Shown: positions 1 to 11,436 of the stretch, one piece after another
Layout of the letters: the number at the start of each line of letters is the position of its first letter
Position numbering within the stretch: position 1 is the stretch's first letter
NCBI RefSeq assembly: GCF_963676685.1
Contig: NC_092346.1
Span: 79,995,821 to 80,059,820, forward strand
Direction of reading: 5' to 3'
From: Mytilus edulis
Taxonomy: Eukaryota > Mollusca > Bivalvia > Mytilida > Mytilidae
Length of the DNA stretch: 64,000 bases
Translations under genes and position numbers: made by a program
The notes under the pieces: generated by a model
Database searches by the model: none
Told to the model about the DNA's origin: nothing
Seen by the model: only the letters and a program-made list of their open reading frames with translations

Positions 1-654
1 AAGCACTGGAAATTATATATGGTAAACTTTTTATAACCATTAAATCAATCTGATACGATAATTCCTTTCTAATTTTTCTTCATAAATTGATTGAAATGTT
101 TATTTTGTTAGTAACATTTGTTCTTTATCGATCTCATGACCTCAGAACGAATGTTGAAGATTTGAATGATAAAAGCCTATCACATTGATTCCGTCAGGTA
201 ATTCAGCTTCCTTGGGACACATTCTATAGATTGTAAGGTATAACTCTTTGATTTCTCGATATTCTCATTAAGGATAATTCTGTATTGACAGATATTCATG
301 TGGTATTATGGAGCAATTACTGTTACGGACTTCTTAAAGTTAACTATAATGACCGATTACTTGTTTACCTGTGTCCTCGTTGCCTTTATAATTACTGATG
401 CTGACCTGGATAGCGAACCTTCTCGATAACCAAATATAACTTCTTATAAATTAGGTAAGCTAATATCTTTAACATTGGTAATCATAACATTTTAATGTAA
501 ATTTCATTATCAATATTTGTTTTCCCTACAAATAAACATAAAACGCTCAATTATGCAAGTATGATAATCGCAAAAAACTCTTATTGTGAAGAAGGTATTA
601 ACAATTGAATGTGAATACATTTAAAGAATAATCGATATTTTTTTTCAAGACCAT

Positions 655-835
655 TAAGAGAGGCGAAAGATACCAAAGGGACAATCAAACTCGTACATGT
701 AAGTCGAAAATCTTAATGACATATCAATTCCTAAAAAAACAACAGACGAACAAGATCAAACAACAGTACACAAAGTAAAACATAGGAAACTACAGACCGA
801 GTCACACTAACCCCATCAAGCTTGGTACTACCTTA
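655..835 (-). repeat. Interspersed repeat, 'GAAAGATACCAAAGGGACA' family
   Basis: The stretch begins with an AGAGGCGAAAGATACC-type block and continues with CAACAGACGAACAAG and a CCCCATC tail. Related blocks occur at 34715-34770, 40605-40700 and 63680-63900 in the same orientation, and at about 17020-17235 in the opposite orientation. I recall this family as very common in Mytilus. No coding capacity is visible. Confidence 0.6.
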
Positions 836-1559
836 CCAAGGCCACTCAAATACATACTTTCCGTCTTACATGTCTTTTAAAAGCACCCAAAGTATTATTT
901 TTGGCAAGATTTCGCATAGTACATGGATTGATTAATTGTTGTTTCCTTAACATCCAATGGCAAATATATCATGCATGTTCAGCACGAGAAAAAACAAAAA
1001 CAATAGGCGGGTACTCACGATAAAAGAGGGTTGACACTGAATGAAGGGGAGAAATTGGGACTACAAAATGTGGGTATATTGGAGCGAGACACTCTTTCTA
1101 CACGAGACATCGAATTTAAAGTCCCTGCTTTGACCAAACTAAACTGCGTATTTATATATCCCGAACAACAAAACAGACGCCTCACTTTAGCATGGGTTTT
1201 ACCGCCGGTCGAAAAAAAAATCAAAAGTTACCACATTTCTATTTCCAAGACACACTTGGGTTGGTACATGTATGCTACGTGTGTAAATTACTTTTAGGTT
1301 GTATTCAGAATTTTTGTACAACTTCCAAACAGCTATTATATATCAAAGAATGCAGAGAGCTATTTGCAATACATTGAGGAATACAATTTCAAAAGAATAC
1401 GACAATAAGTTTAAACCCAAGGTTGTACATTCTTTTCTAAATCAAACAATATTAGTTTTACAACTGTGATAAGTAAAGACTTGTTAAACTGTTCTTACAT
1501 TCAACTTTCATACCAGTTAATAATATAACTAATAATCAATTTACAATATTTGTTGATAT

Positions 1560-1690
1560 ACGCGCCTTACATCAATCTAACGCCCCTTTATTAGTTTTTT
1601 TAATGCATGGTCTGTTCAATCTATACCAACAACAATCTAACGTCACTATAAAAGTTTTGTCACCTATACCTAACCGTGAGTACTCTTAGA
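1560..1690. repeat. Degenerate short repeat shared with 8010-8215
   Basis: Units resembling 'caatctaacg(t/c)cc...attagtttt...tctgttcaatctat' occur here at least twice. Matching units occur at 8010-8215 ('taacggccgtatattagttttgtaacacattgtc...'). The period is roughly 60 bases with heavy decay. Confidence 0.4.
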
Positions 1691-1953
1691 TCTATACTTA
1701 GTGTATTTTTCTTCTTTTTTCTGCCACGTCCCCTATGTCTTTTTGTTATATGAGTTTCTGCTTTGTATTCATTTGATGAGTCCAGCCATCTTAACTGATT
1801 TTTATAAGTTTTTTCTTAAAGGGGCACTAGCTACGAGGTATATATAAACAATCTAAAGTTTGATTTTTTTTTGTTCAATCAATAATGAAAGTGAATAGCG
1901 AAATAACAATTCGCTTTTTTCAGCCAAAAAGGTTCAATTTTGTCAAAAATGAT

Positions 1954-2067
1954 CTGTAAACTGTTTATTTTAGACTTTTGATAGACATTAGTTTGGATAA
2001 ATGTTTTACATTGCTATAAATCAAATGTGAGAATTTGAGTCAAAAGTCTAAAATAAACAGTTTACAG
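1954..2067. repeat. Hairpin with 28-bp perfect arms
   Basis: Bases 1954-1981 (CTGTAAACTGTTTATTTTAG...) are the exact reverse complement of 2040-2067. The spacer is 58 bases. No gene lies next to it. Confidence 0.85.
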
Positions 2068-2087
2068 AGCATGCGGTAGATAATATA

Positions 2088-2355
2088 TAGGTTCGTTTCG
2101 TGTGTATTTTAGTCCAGACGCCATCTAATTAACTATCGATTTGACCTCAGATGACCATATAAACGATGTAAACATAAATAAAGAAATGAATAGATTAAAC
2201 CAACACTGCAATTGGATTTTTATAGGTCTTTTTGATTTTATTTTTATAGATTAAAAATATATGTTTCTCGTCGTTTTTAACCGTATAAGAATGATTTTAT
2301 GTGCATCGCATTAGTAATCAAATGATTTACCGTAGTTTCACTTTCATTGTTGACA
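2088..2355. repeat. Dispersed repeat, copy 1 (second copy 30214-30500)
   Basis: The blocks TCGTTTCGTGTGT, TAGTCCAGACGCCATCT and AAAAATATATGTT appear in the same order and orientation at 30214-30500, which is inside the third intron of the SAMD8 gene. The copies have diverged by indels but are clearly related. The family was not identified. Confidence 0.7.
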
Positions 2356-2585
2356 TTCTTTAAATAGAGCGTGCACAGATCGACGTATACGTATCGAACA
2401 GATGTGTTTACAATAATGGTTTAACCCCGATCTCAATTAAAATTAAATGCATTATAAAATATTTTCATCGGGACCAACTTGACTTAATTTATCCTTTCCT
2501 CATATACGTGTTAAACGATACGTCGATACGGATACGCCAGCAAATACTTGATTAATGCAAATGCTCTAATAACCAGTACACGTAC

Positions 2586-3025
2586 AATGAATTCAAAACA
2601 GTGTGGCTGTGGCCCTTGATTTACACATTACATTCATCCATTGACTGGGACAATTTACGTGAACGTTTGTCTGAAACGACCACTGTTCACGACGTATCTA
2701 CGATAGACATTTAAACTGTGGGGTCACCAAAGGTTTCTTAACGCCTTTAATTATAAAATAATTCGAAAATTAATCAGGAATAACCTTTATGTTTTGATTT
2801 ATATAATTGATATAAATCAAAACATCGTGTTATTTCTGATTAATTTTTCGAATTACTTTATTAAGGTGTTGAGAACCTTTGGTGACCTCATAGTTTAAGT
2901 GTCTTTAAAAAGTACATAGTGAGCAGTGGTCGTTACATACAAACGTTCACCTAAATTGTCCCAGTCAATGGGTGAATTTAATGTGTCAATCAATGGCCTC
3001 ACCCACACTGTTTTGAATTTCATTC
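2586..3025. repeat. Foldback element, ~215-bp imperfect inverted arms
   Basis: The left arm starts AATGAATTCAAAACAGTGTGG and the right arm ends with the matching CACACTGTTTTGAATTTCATT. The arms meet at a nearly perfect palindrome around 2792-2823 (GTTTTGATTTATAT...ATATAAATCAAAAC). Blocks such as CCATTGACTGGGACAATTT pair with AAATTGTCCCAGTCAATGG. It has no coding capacity and looks like a foldback or MITE-type element. Confidence 0.85.
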
Positions 3026-3405
3026 TAACATGCATTTCTTATAATTTAATTCTAAATTCCATTTTAAACCGTAGAAAACCATCAAAAAAACGTTGATGAC
3101 GTCACGGTCACATGACTAAATTATGTCTATGGGATGATAACAAAATAACGTCAGCCAATCAGAAGATGCGTTACATTCTAAATTAAGTTATATTAAAATA
3201 ACGTCGAAATACACTTTTTGACTGACGTTTTATCCAAGTCGCTTGTTGTTAAACGAACGTATGAATTTATGCTTGTCACGATTGTTCCCCCATTCGTTTT
3301 TACCTCTTTAAAGCATTCCTTACATGTACATGTATATATTTTCATATATTATTGGTTTCTATAACTACTGTTTCTTTATAGGGATAAATACTGATTAATA
3401 AATTT
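3026..3405. other. Intergenic, nothing recognised
   Basis: AT-rich sequence between the foldback element and the transposase-like pseudogene. I found no paired terminal repeat that would mark the 3' boundary of that gene's parent element. Confidence 0.5.
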
Positions 3406-6400
3406 CTAGCATTTTATTTCATCAATACATTCTAAAACATTTAAATGTGTTTCTTCTGTGATTCGAATGACATTGTTTGCGGTTACGTCCGAACAAATAT
3501 AGACCACTGACGCAGCAGGTACAACCGCTTTCCTGTTCACAAGACGATATTGAAAAGGCGAGTTCGTTTTGTTGTAATATAGACCACGAAACACAGGTGT
3601 TCCCGCAGGGAGTAAAGATTCCCAAGAATCCGTTGTGTCAATGCGTAACGTTTCCATGCTTTTCTCTACTTTCAGCATTTAGTACTCCTCCTCATCGTCG
3701 TCAGTATATAACGCAACTAATTGACCAACCGAAACTAATTCTTGCAAAGACACTTGTTCATTTTCTTCATTTTCTTGTGCATCCGCTCTGTATTCTCGCT
3801 TCATTTCCCATTCAGTATAACCACCAGTTTTTATCGAATTAGAACACTGGTCATACATGTGATCACAGCAGTTAACACAGAAACAAGACAATTCACTGAT
3901 ATTTATCAATCCTTTAGCAGAATCACGACTAGCTCTTATTTGGTGAGGAGATCGAATGTTAGGCACCGGCTCGAATGCTAGGCACCGGCTTAAAAGACAG
4001 TCTGTTGTCACGGTGAATCGTTTCCGCATATCGGAATATTCTTCCCACTACAATGTGACCTCGGTTGTGTTAGAAATGAATTCGCGTATTCATAGAGATC
4101 TTTTGCTGTCCTTATCTGAGTCTGTCCGCGTAAAATGGCACAGTCGGCTTGTCTCTTAATAATTCCTCCAGCAGCGTCTTGTGGTCCTGAAATGCACAGA
4201 TAAGTTTTTTTATGTCAACTGCATGACATTGGACCTTACCATTTTACCGCGCTCAAGGTTTATGATTTTTATAATAGTAACACTAACGAAAGTCACGATA
4301 AATATAAGAGATACATTCAATACCTTACAGCGACTGCCAAGATGAAGAACAAAAATAAAAGCCCTATTCCTTGATACAACGTATTTATTTTTGTGTCAGG
4401 TGTAATTTAGTCCGACGCACATGTTTTATCAAAATACATTTATTTCAAATTCGACATAATAAAAAAAACATGTAAAAAAAAAACTTTCTAGAATAATGTT
4501 TGGAAACATTACCCCACAATGTGACGGATTGAAAGAAAACAGTTTACCGATAATGTGAATACCCGACCGCTTTTAAAATATTTACATTTTGCACAAAACT
4601 CATAAATATTCAATCAAAAGCTAAATGATATGTATTCCATTGTCCTCGAAAATGTGAGAAAAATCATTAAATCTGTGTCCAAGATATCTAGCGTAGAGAC
4701 TGACAGACGGACTGACATGCAATTGTTTTTAAAGGCAATCATAGTAGTAAGTTTGAGGATAATAAACTAAATTATTATAAATACCTTTTGCATGGGAAGT
4801 TTCGAAGAAATTTCTTGTGAAAAGTTGATATCCAAAGTCGTCGCTTGTTTGACTAATATCTCCGAAACAGTGTTTGCTCTTATACTGGGCTGCACACCCG
4901 TCAGTAAACTCGTGCATTGTTTCTACTGAATATGAAATCGACCGTAAATATTCCGCTATATAATTTCGGACTTGGTGAACAAAGTATTGATCATGAACTA
5001 AGTCTGGGCTTATAACGAAAAATTGTTCCGTGATAATTTCAGGAAAGTCTTCTGAACTATCAACACCATCGTATTCTAGCAATGCATGTCTATGTAGAAT
5101 AGTAACATGGACCGACACTTCGGTTTTTTGAAAGTAAGCACTTTGAATCTTAGTAAGTTCGGAACACCTGTAATTTTCACTAAAGTCATGCACACAAACA
5201 CATTGCTTTTCTGGGAGATTTCTAACAAGATTTTGAAATTGTTCATTTTGCCATGTAGCTCTGTGCTGATGCACTGGAAAAGTTTCAATTAGTTTTCTGA
5301 AATATGAAAACAATTCACCAACCTGACTTTTTTTTCACAAGTACCCACTTTACAAATTCTGCAGTGTCAGATACATCACGTTCACAAGGCAGAAAATTCA
5401 AAATTTTAACTCCACAATAGGAACAGTTTCTTTTAAGGCACTGTAAATTGTGTGAAACATCAACTTTTTTGCATAATGATGCATTAACGTCATCAGATAT
5501 TGAATCATACACAGGAGTAGAATAGCATTCATTCGGTTCATTTTCTATCAAAAGTTTCTTTCTGAATTCAATACACGATTTAAAGACAGTTTTAAATTCT
5601 ACATGGTACTTGCAGCAACATGTTTGTCTATCCTTAGGTCGGACGGGTCGCACAAAGTAGGATTTGCACCTTTCGAACATTCTTTGAGCTATTTTAATAG
5701 AGGGGTTTTCTCCGATAAAGTCCAAATACACATCGGTCTGTGTTTTTTCTAGTATGTGTGTTATGTGGCTTGAATAAGTTTTCGGACCAATGCGGACCCT
5801 TTTGATATCTGCCTTGTTACCAGTCGGACGAAAAATACCAGGCTTACACCAGAACTCATAAATACGTTTCTTCGTGTCAGGTATTATTGCATCTGATCTA
5901 GTTTTTCTATTTGTGTAAGTCCAGCTTGATTTTTCAGATTTAAGTATTCGTGTTCTAATTGTATGACCACGGCTAACTCTTCTTACCGGTAATCCCAATT
6001 TCCTAGCCAGTTTCTTTCTGCATTTATTGTCACTGATTTTTTTCACCACTTACTGATGAAATAATAACATTTATCGTTTTCAAAGAGTCATCGGATCTTT
6101 TCCTCTTACAGTTGTCAATAACTGTTTTTAAATCTTCCGTCAAGGCTTTTGATGTTTTGTGTTCTATTTCCTCCGGCGAAGAAATCACTTTAGAAGATTG
6201 CAGTTTTCTCACAGTCGGAGAGTTCGAATTTTGCAAGTATACGACTATGGTTGTCAACCGCCGGTCTGGGCTCTTTGGTAGGGCCAGTTTCAGTTTCTTC
6301 AATGCCCGATGTTTTTCTGTTCTATTCTCGAAAGTATTTCGCATATTTAAATCCTCGTTTTGCCTTTATCATTGATATTTTCTTCACGTTTTCTCTTTCT

Positions 6401-6610
6401 ATATTTCCGTTTTCTCTCCGGTTTTTTTACCCGTCTCATTTGTTCTTTCTCTTGTTTCTCTCTATGTTGTCTTTGGAGTACTGCCTCATCTGATAAAGCA
6501 TACTCGTTTTCCTTTAGATTTCTATTTCTGTAATAAGATTCAAGCCTTTGTTCTCGTCGCTTTTGAAGCTTTTCTTGTTTGTACCGTTCAAGCCCTTCCT
6601 TAGATGACAT
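3406..6610 (-). pseudogene. DFSENY-type transposase-like gene, two exons, broken
   Basis: Read on the minus strand. Exon 1 (6610-4785) encodes a Lys/Arg-rich N-terminus, a block with ALPKSP, a central region with RPKDRQTCCCKYHVEF, and then an RNase-H-like part with VHDFSENYRC, TDGCAAQYKSK and FFETSHAKG. A clean donor (AAAG|gtattt, 4785/4784) and acceptor (tttcag, 4188-4187) join it to exon 2 (4186-3406). The junction reads SHAKG-PQDAAGGIIKR in phase, which supports a real 598-bp intron. Exon 2 holds a Cys cluster (CFCVNCCDHMYDQC) and an acidic YTDDDEEEY tract. The frame breaks near 6347, in A runs at 6038-6044 and 5326-5333, and near 4045. A stop lies at 3681-3679, after which the same frame continues for 90 codons. 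I recall this architecture from uncharacterised invertebrate proteins that look transposon-derived. The catalytic role of the Asp/Glu residues is inferred. No terminal repeats were found. Confidence 0.75.
4187..4784 (-). other. Intron of the DFSENY-type gene
   Basis: The intron is bounded by gtattt at its 5' side and tttcag at its 3' side on the minus strand. It is AT-rich and has no open frame. Removing it restores a continuous conserved-looking segment, so it is more likely a true intron than an insertion. Confidence 0.75.
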
Positions 6611-7685
6611 CCTTTTTTTTCAATGAAATTATTATGAAAGTTTTATTATATAATTTATTTTAGATACGACTAGGACAGATTTATGATGACAAAAATTAAA
6701 TACAAATACAAACACTTGCAGATAATCTTGAATAGTTTTATAATATCCGATTGATTTTCACAGATAATGTAATCTTCAAATTATTAGGAGCGAATTTGTT
6801 TCTCGCTTCTGAATAGACTAATTTATTTATTCAAATCAGGGGCCCTCGAAAGGCCATACAATGCATACATTAATCATTTTGACAATTATCAACAACAAAA
6901 AACGTCTGTAACGTTACGTGTAACTTTCAAAAACGGAGTTCTATGTATGTGACATTTCATTGGACATGCGGTTTTGTTTGTAATTTGTGCAAACCTGGGC
7001 GCATTGTCATGTTTCAAGGCTCAAAATGCGAAGGAAGGTTTGTACTTTTTAAAGCGGTAAATAGAATTAAGGAAATATTCAATAAAACAAATTAATGTAA
7101 TCTCATTCGACGGATTAGTGCCGAAAAATGTGTGAAAAATGTACTTGTGACAAATTCTTGGATATGAGAAAAATTCCGACCTGTGTAAACCGACATAACA
7201 AAGAAAAAAATTAAATGATTTAAAAGGCGAGTCTTTGTACAAAATAATGATACCAATATTGATTAACTTACCAGTATTTTGTTCATTAAAAGATCAAGTC
7301 CGTAAGTTCGGCTAAAATATTTCCCTGCTTGTGGGACACTTTTTAATACATATGTATCTCATTCAGGGACCCATTGCTTCGCTTCAAGTACTGGTTGTGT
7401 TAAAAAATTTTGACGTCACAATGCTATGACGTTGAACGTTGCGCTGCCCGAAAATGGTGACTTGTGGTGAAAAAATCACCAATCTTCAGCACATTTTGTC
7501 CAAATATCGGCATCTATTTGTAACGCGGAACACGAGAAAAAAGACTTAAAATAAATTTCCAAGACATTCAGCTTTATTTTGATGTAAAATTTATATTATT
7601 ATGATTAGATGTTAAATGTGTGCTGATTGAAATTTTCAGATGCATGATTTTTTAAAGTTTTTATTGTTTTGCATTTGTCATTTCG
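6611..7685. other. Intergenic, no gene seen
   Basis: The stretch is upstream of the transposase-like gene on the minus strand. A 73-codon open frame on the minus strand at 7021-7242 has only low-complexity composition. No promoter or element end could be identified. Confidence 0.5.
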
Positions 7686-7689
7686 GGTC

Positions 7690-8000
7690 TTTTATAGCTT
7701 ACTGTGTGGTATGGGTTTTACTCGTTGTTAAAGCCCCTACAGTGACTTATAGTTGTTAATCTCTGTGTCATTTGGTCTCTTGTGGGGCGTTGTCTCCTTT
7801 TGTGTTGAAACCAGGTTTAATCCACCATTTTCTACATTTGAAAATGCCTGTACCAAGTCAGGAATATGACAGTTCTTGTCCATTTGTTTTTGATGTGTTT
7901 TGTCATTTGATTTTGCCATGTGATGAGGGACTTTCCGATTTGATTTTCCTCTGAGTTCAGTATTTTTGTGATTTTACTTTTTGCAATCATACCACATCTT
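7690..8000 (+). repeat. Bivalve interspersed repeat ('CAATCATACCACATC' family)
   Basis: The order of blocks is diagnostic: CTTTTATAGCTTACTGTGTGG, GTGACTTATAGTTGTTAAT, TGTCATTTGGTCTCTTGTG and, at the end, GCAATCATACCACATCTT. Related copies occur at 16420-16735 and 57590-57700, and in reverse at 20240-20690, 32600-32870 and 36515-36985. Open frames here on both strands are by-products. Confidence 0.75.
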
Positions 8001-8009
8001 AATTTTATA

Positions 8010-8215
8010 ACGTCCGTACTAAAGTCCTATCACTTCGCATGTTATGTTCTATCTACATAATTTATTCTAACGGCCGTATATTAGTTTTGTAACACATTGT
8101 CTGTTCAATCTACAAAAACAGACTAAACTTCCTATTAAATAACTGTAACCCATTTCTTTGCATATTCTGTTTTATCTATTAACAGCAAACTAACGTTCCT
8201 ATTGAATTACTACTG
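8010..8215. repeat. Degenerate short repeat shared with 1560-1690
   Basis: Decayed units containing TAACG(G/T)CC...TATTAGTTTTGTAAC, TCTGTTCAATCTA and AACTAACGTTCCTATT follow one another. They resemble the units at 1560-1690. Not coding. Confidence 0.4.
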
Positions 8216-8224
8216 AGTTCGAAT

Positions 8225-8985
8225 TTTGCAATTCAATTCAATTCAATATTTTATTTAAGTCCCGTCTCTCAATAATATAATACAACATTACATTTAGTGT
8301 AAATATATATATATAGAAAAAGAGAGCCATTCTGTACAGAATTATAAGAGACTATAACATTATAAAAAGAATTCATCTATTAATATATAACATATTTATA
8401 AGAACATTATTTACAGTATAAAACATTTCTTCGTCTATTTAAAATAAGATTACAGGCTTTGGCACAGCTACGAATCATATTATTATCTGTAAATAAAAAC
8501 ACTAATTTCTGTTTATCATCAAAAGACATCAAATCACTATTAAAATGTGTTGCTTCTGACATCAAATATTTTGTATCTGAAATCGTCATATAAAGGACAC
8601 GATAAAATAACACGGGCTTTAGCTTCTAAAATATCCATACAATTATCACAGACTCGATCTTTTAAAATTAATTTTTCAAAGCTCCCCGTTTCGTTTTTAT
8701 GTGGTGCTACACCACATCGAAATTTGGCAAAAGAACTCCTTTGCGAAAATGGCATTTGAATTTTACAATAAGTTTCCGTTTCAAAACTGTTCTTAAATAT
8801 ATTATATGTACGAAGTTTGTTACCACCTTTACCAGATAAAGCTTTTTCTGACTGTAAATTGCATTGCCACTGTTCAACATTTTACTAAATATTTAAAAGA
8901 CGTTACAGTATTGACAACTGATGTACTATCAACATATTCTGTAATGTTACACAAATGTTCTACATAAGCACTAACAAGACGCTTT
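8225..8985 (-). pseudogene. Non-LTR retrotransposon 3' end, 5'-truncated and decayed
   Basis: On the minus strand the frames give the C-terminal part of a LINE-type reverse transcriptase protein: KLRTYNIFKNSFETETY, FAKFRCGVAP, a zinc-knuckle-like CDNCMDILEAKARVILSC and CPLYDDFR, then AKACNLILNRRRNVLY before the stop near 8407. The frame changes between the CPLYDDFR block and the following segment (about 8540-8613). A stop near 8882 interrupts the upstream part, where another frame shift is needed. The catalytic reverse-transcriptase and endonuclease domains are absent, so the copy is 5'-truncated. The 3' tail (8225-8260) is a run of ATTGA units on the minus strand, a microsatellite tail as many non-LTR elements carry. 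It cannot be functional. The exact clade is not assigned. Confidence 0.75.
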
Positions 8986-10760
8986 TTAAAAAAAAAAGAA
9001 ATACGTATACTTTAATCATCCCTGTTCTGTCTTTATTACAATACGAATATAACTTTCTAAATTGCGTTCGTCCGAAGCGATTTTCTAGATTTACCTTGAT
9101 CTGGAAAGCTCAAACCCCAAAAATGTGAAAGTCTAGCTACATAAACAGTTGTGAAGAGCTATATGACCGAAAGAGATCGAGATATAGCCAAATCCATCTA
9201 TAATAAACAACATTATCTAGGGACATTTGAACCTTATTAATTATTCATTACTAAATGTTGAATAGTGAATAGAGAAACTATTTTATTATTCATTTTTAGA
9301 TTAAGAAACTATTTCATTCTTTATTATTGAATTTTGAATAATGAAAATGAATAATGGACGTACTTCATTGCGGTTCTTAATAATTTCTAAATTGATCAAC
9401 GGGGAACTATTGAAAGGTATGTTATAAAGCATGTCAATACCGAAGCAATAGATACTGAACTGATGATACCCACGAGAACTAACACTCATGCAGCAGTAAA
9501 TATCCGGTGCTAGACAATGAAAATAACACACAATAATTTGTAATTGTCATCAGGCACGCTCATACTCACAATTGTAAAGGCCAAGGGTATATAGTCACCA
9601 GAAGTCATGGATTGGGAAAATATAGGGTATTTTTTATTGTGAAAATTAGTTTTAATACTTGTTTTAAATTAGAGTGATCAACACCTTTTTTACAGATCAT
9701 CTGCTGATAGAAATTGTAGAAAGTTTTATCTACTTAGTTGCTGTTTTAACTTTTTGTCATTTCAGTGGTTAGGCCACACCAATTTGATTAATAGTTCTTT
9801 GGACAAAAGCTCCAAAAAATATGGGGCAAGCGAGTGAAATTTTTCTGATTGTAAAAAATTCTTGAAAATGAGTTTTGTTGAGGCGGAGCGAGCGGTATAC
9901 ATTTTTTTTTAAATTGTGCAATTTAGAAATTTATGTACATGTTAAAACTTGGTAATTTCAAAGAAAACGGAAGAGAAACAGGCTCTTATGCATATAATTT
10001 GATGTATTTGTGCCTGTAGTACAGTCTATACCATACCCAACTTTCTGGTTCGCTTTGGTTTAGTATAATTTTGACTAATTTGGTCAAGTAAACTTCAACT
10101 GCGTGAATTTATTTAAATTCACACATGTGTATATATTAAGAAGGCAAAGCGGATAAGGTTTATCAAAAGGAATTATGGTAGGTAAATATATTGTATGGAA
10201 TAAAACTAATTAAGATATGTGTATATATTTAAAAAATGCTCTTGAAAAATATTAAATATCTTTGACAGCTGTTTTCGTATGTGGTAGTGATTGTTCATTG
10301 GCTGCTTGGCATATAGTTGGAACTATATTTATCAATAATAGGATCAAAATAATGAGTGATGTGAATATTTTAACAACATATTGAGTAAAATAGTTATATT
10401 GCTATTCATGTAGATCTCAGTGAAATGAAACATTCCCTTAAAATACATTAAGTCATTAAACCACATTCACATGCATTATTCTGATTTGGCAAAATACATT
10501 TTCCTTTTGCCCCTGAAACCTGAAATGTATCTTAAACTGGAAGTGGTTGCACCGATAATACATGCCTTATTATTATTTGCAGGCCTCCAACACTATGATC
10601 TCGAATATTGGAACTCTTTAATTGTCCATTACAAAAGAGTTCTGCGTGCATGTCAATAGACTAACAAGGGGATATGGGGTTTCATCAAATTAAGATTATA
10701 TGTCATTTTTTTTTTTAAATCATGTGAATTTGATATCATTTATTATTTTAAAAATTATTA
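8986..10760. other. Intergenic, no gene seen
   Basis: AT-rich sequence. At about 9240-9370 there are repeated GAATAATGAAT / ATTATTCATT motifs that could form short hairpins. A 62-codon open frame at 10471-10659 has no recognisable feature. Confidence 0.5.
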
Positions 10761-11300
10761 CATAAATTCAGATAGGCATCTTTAATTTTTTTTATAACTT
10801 TTTCAAATCAACTTGGATTTTCATCAAACTATGCAGCTATCTTAGATATATATTAGGCTTACTGAATCCTAGGTCATTTTGTTTTTTGTTGTATTGCTGT
10901 CAAATTCAAGAATTTAATCAATCTAGGTAAAAAAAAAGCTAGAATTTGTATTTCGAACAAAATAGAGATAGTACACTTTAATTAATTTAATAACTTTTTC
11001 AAATCAACTTGGATTTTCATCAAACTATGCAGCTATCTTTGATATATATTAAGCTTACTGAATCCCAGGTCATTTTTGTTTTTTGTTGTATAGCTGTCAA
11101 ATTTAACAATTAAATTGTAAAGTGTACTATCTGTAATTCTCATTCTTAAATTTTACAGCAATACAACAAAAAACTAAATGACATGGGATTCGGTAGGCTT
11201 AATATATATCTAAGATAGCTGCATAGTTTGATGAAAATCCAAGTTGATTTGAAAAAGTTATAACAAAAATTAAAGATGCCTATCTGAATTTATATAATAA
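10761..11300. repeat. Three copies of a ~140-bp repeat, two direct and one inverted
   Basis: Copies lie at 10761-10905 and 10986-11106 (plus) and at 11156-11300 (minus). The shared core reads CAACTTGGATTTTCATC then AAACTATGCAGCTATCTT and TTTTTTGTTGTAT. Copies 1 and 3 also share the flank AGATAGGCATCTTTAAT, so the pair 10761/11300 behaves like a foldback element with a second direct copy inside. Confidence 0.85.
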
Positions 11301-11436
11301 TTTTTATTTTTACCTATTGTAAAATTAAATTCTTTCATTTCACAGCAATAAATCAAACTACCTTTAAATAAGCTTGAATTTTGTAAGATCAATATTTAAT
11401 TTAGTTAGATGGGCTGATTTACACCAGTCAAAACTA

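Larger units (their letters stand above)
1..1953. other. AT-rich intergenic sequence, no gene seen
   Basis: No open frame here looks like a protein. Short frames at about 1015-1377 overlap on both strands and have no recognisable domain. The stretch holds one interspersed repeat copy (655-835) and a degenerate motif TCTAACG...TTTAGTTTT at about 1560-1690, which recurs near 8010-8215. Confidence 0.6.

Noticed and set aside
3956-4159. Plus-strand frame opposite exon 2 of the DFSENY-type gene
   Set aside because: The minus strand continues the conserved family blocks across the splice junction; the plus frame is its shadow.
6035-6058. A 21-base GTAAGT...CAG 'intron' that would repair the frame near 6040
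   Set aside because: Far below any workable intron size; a one-base change in the adjacent A7 run explains the shift more simply.
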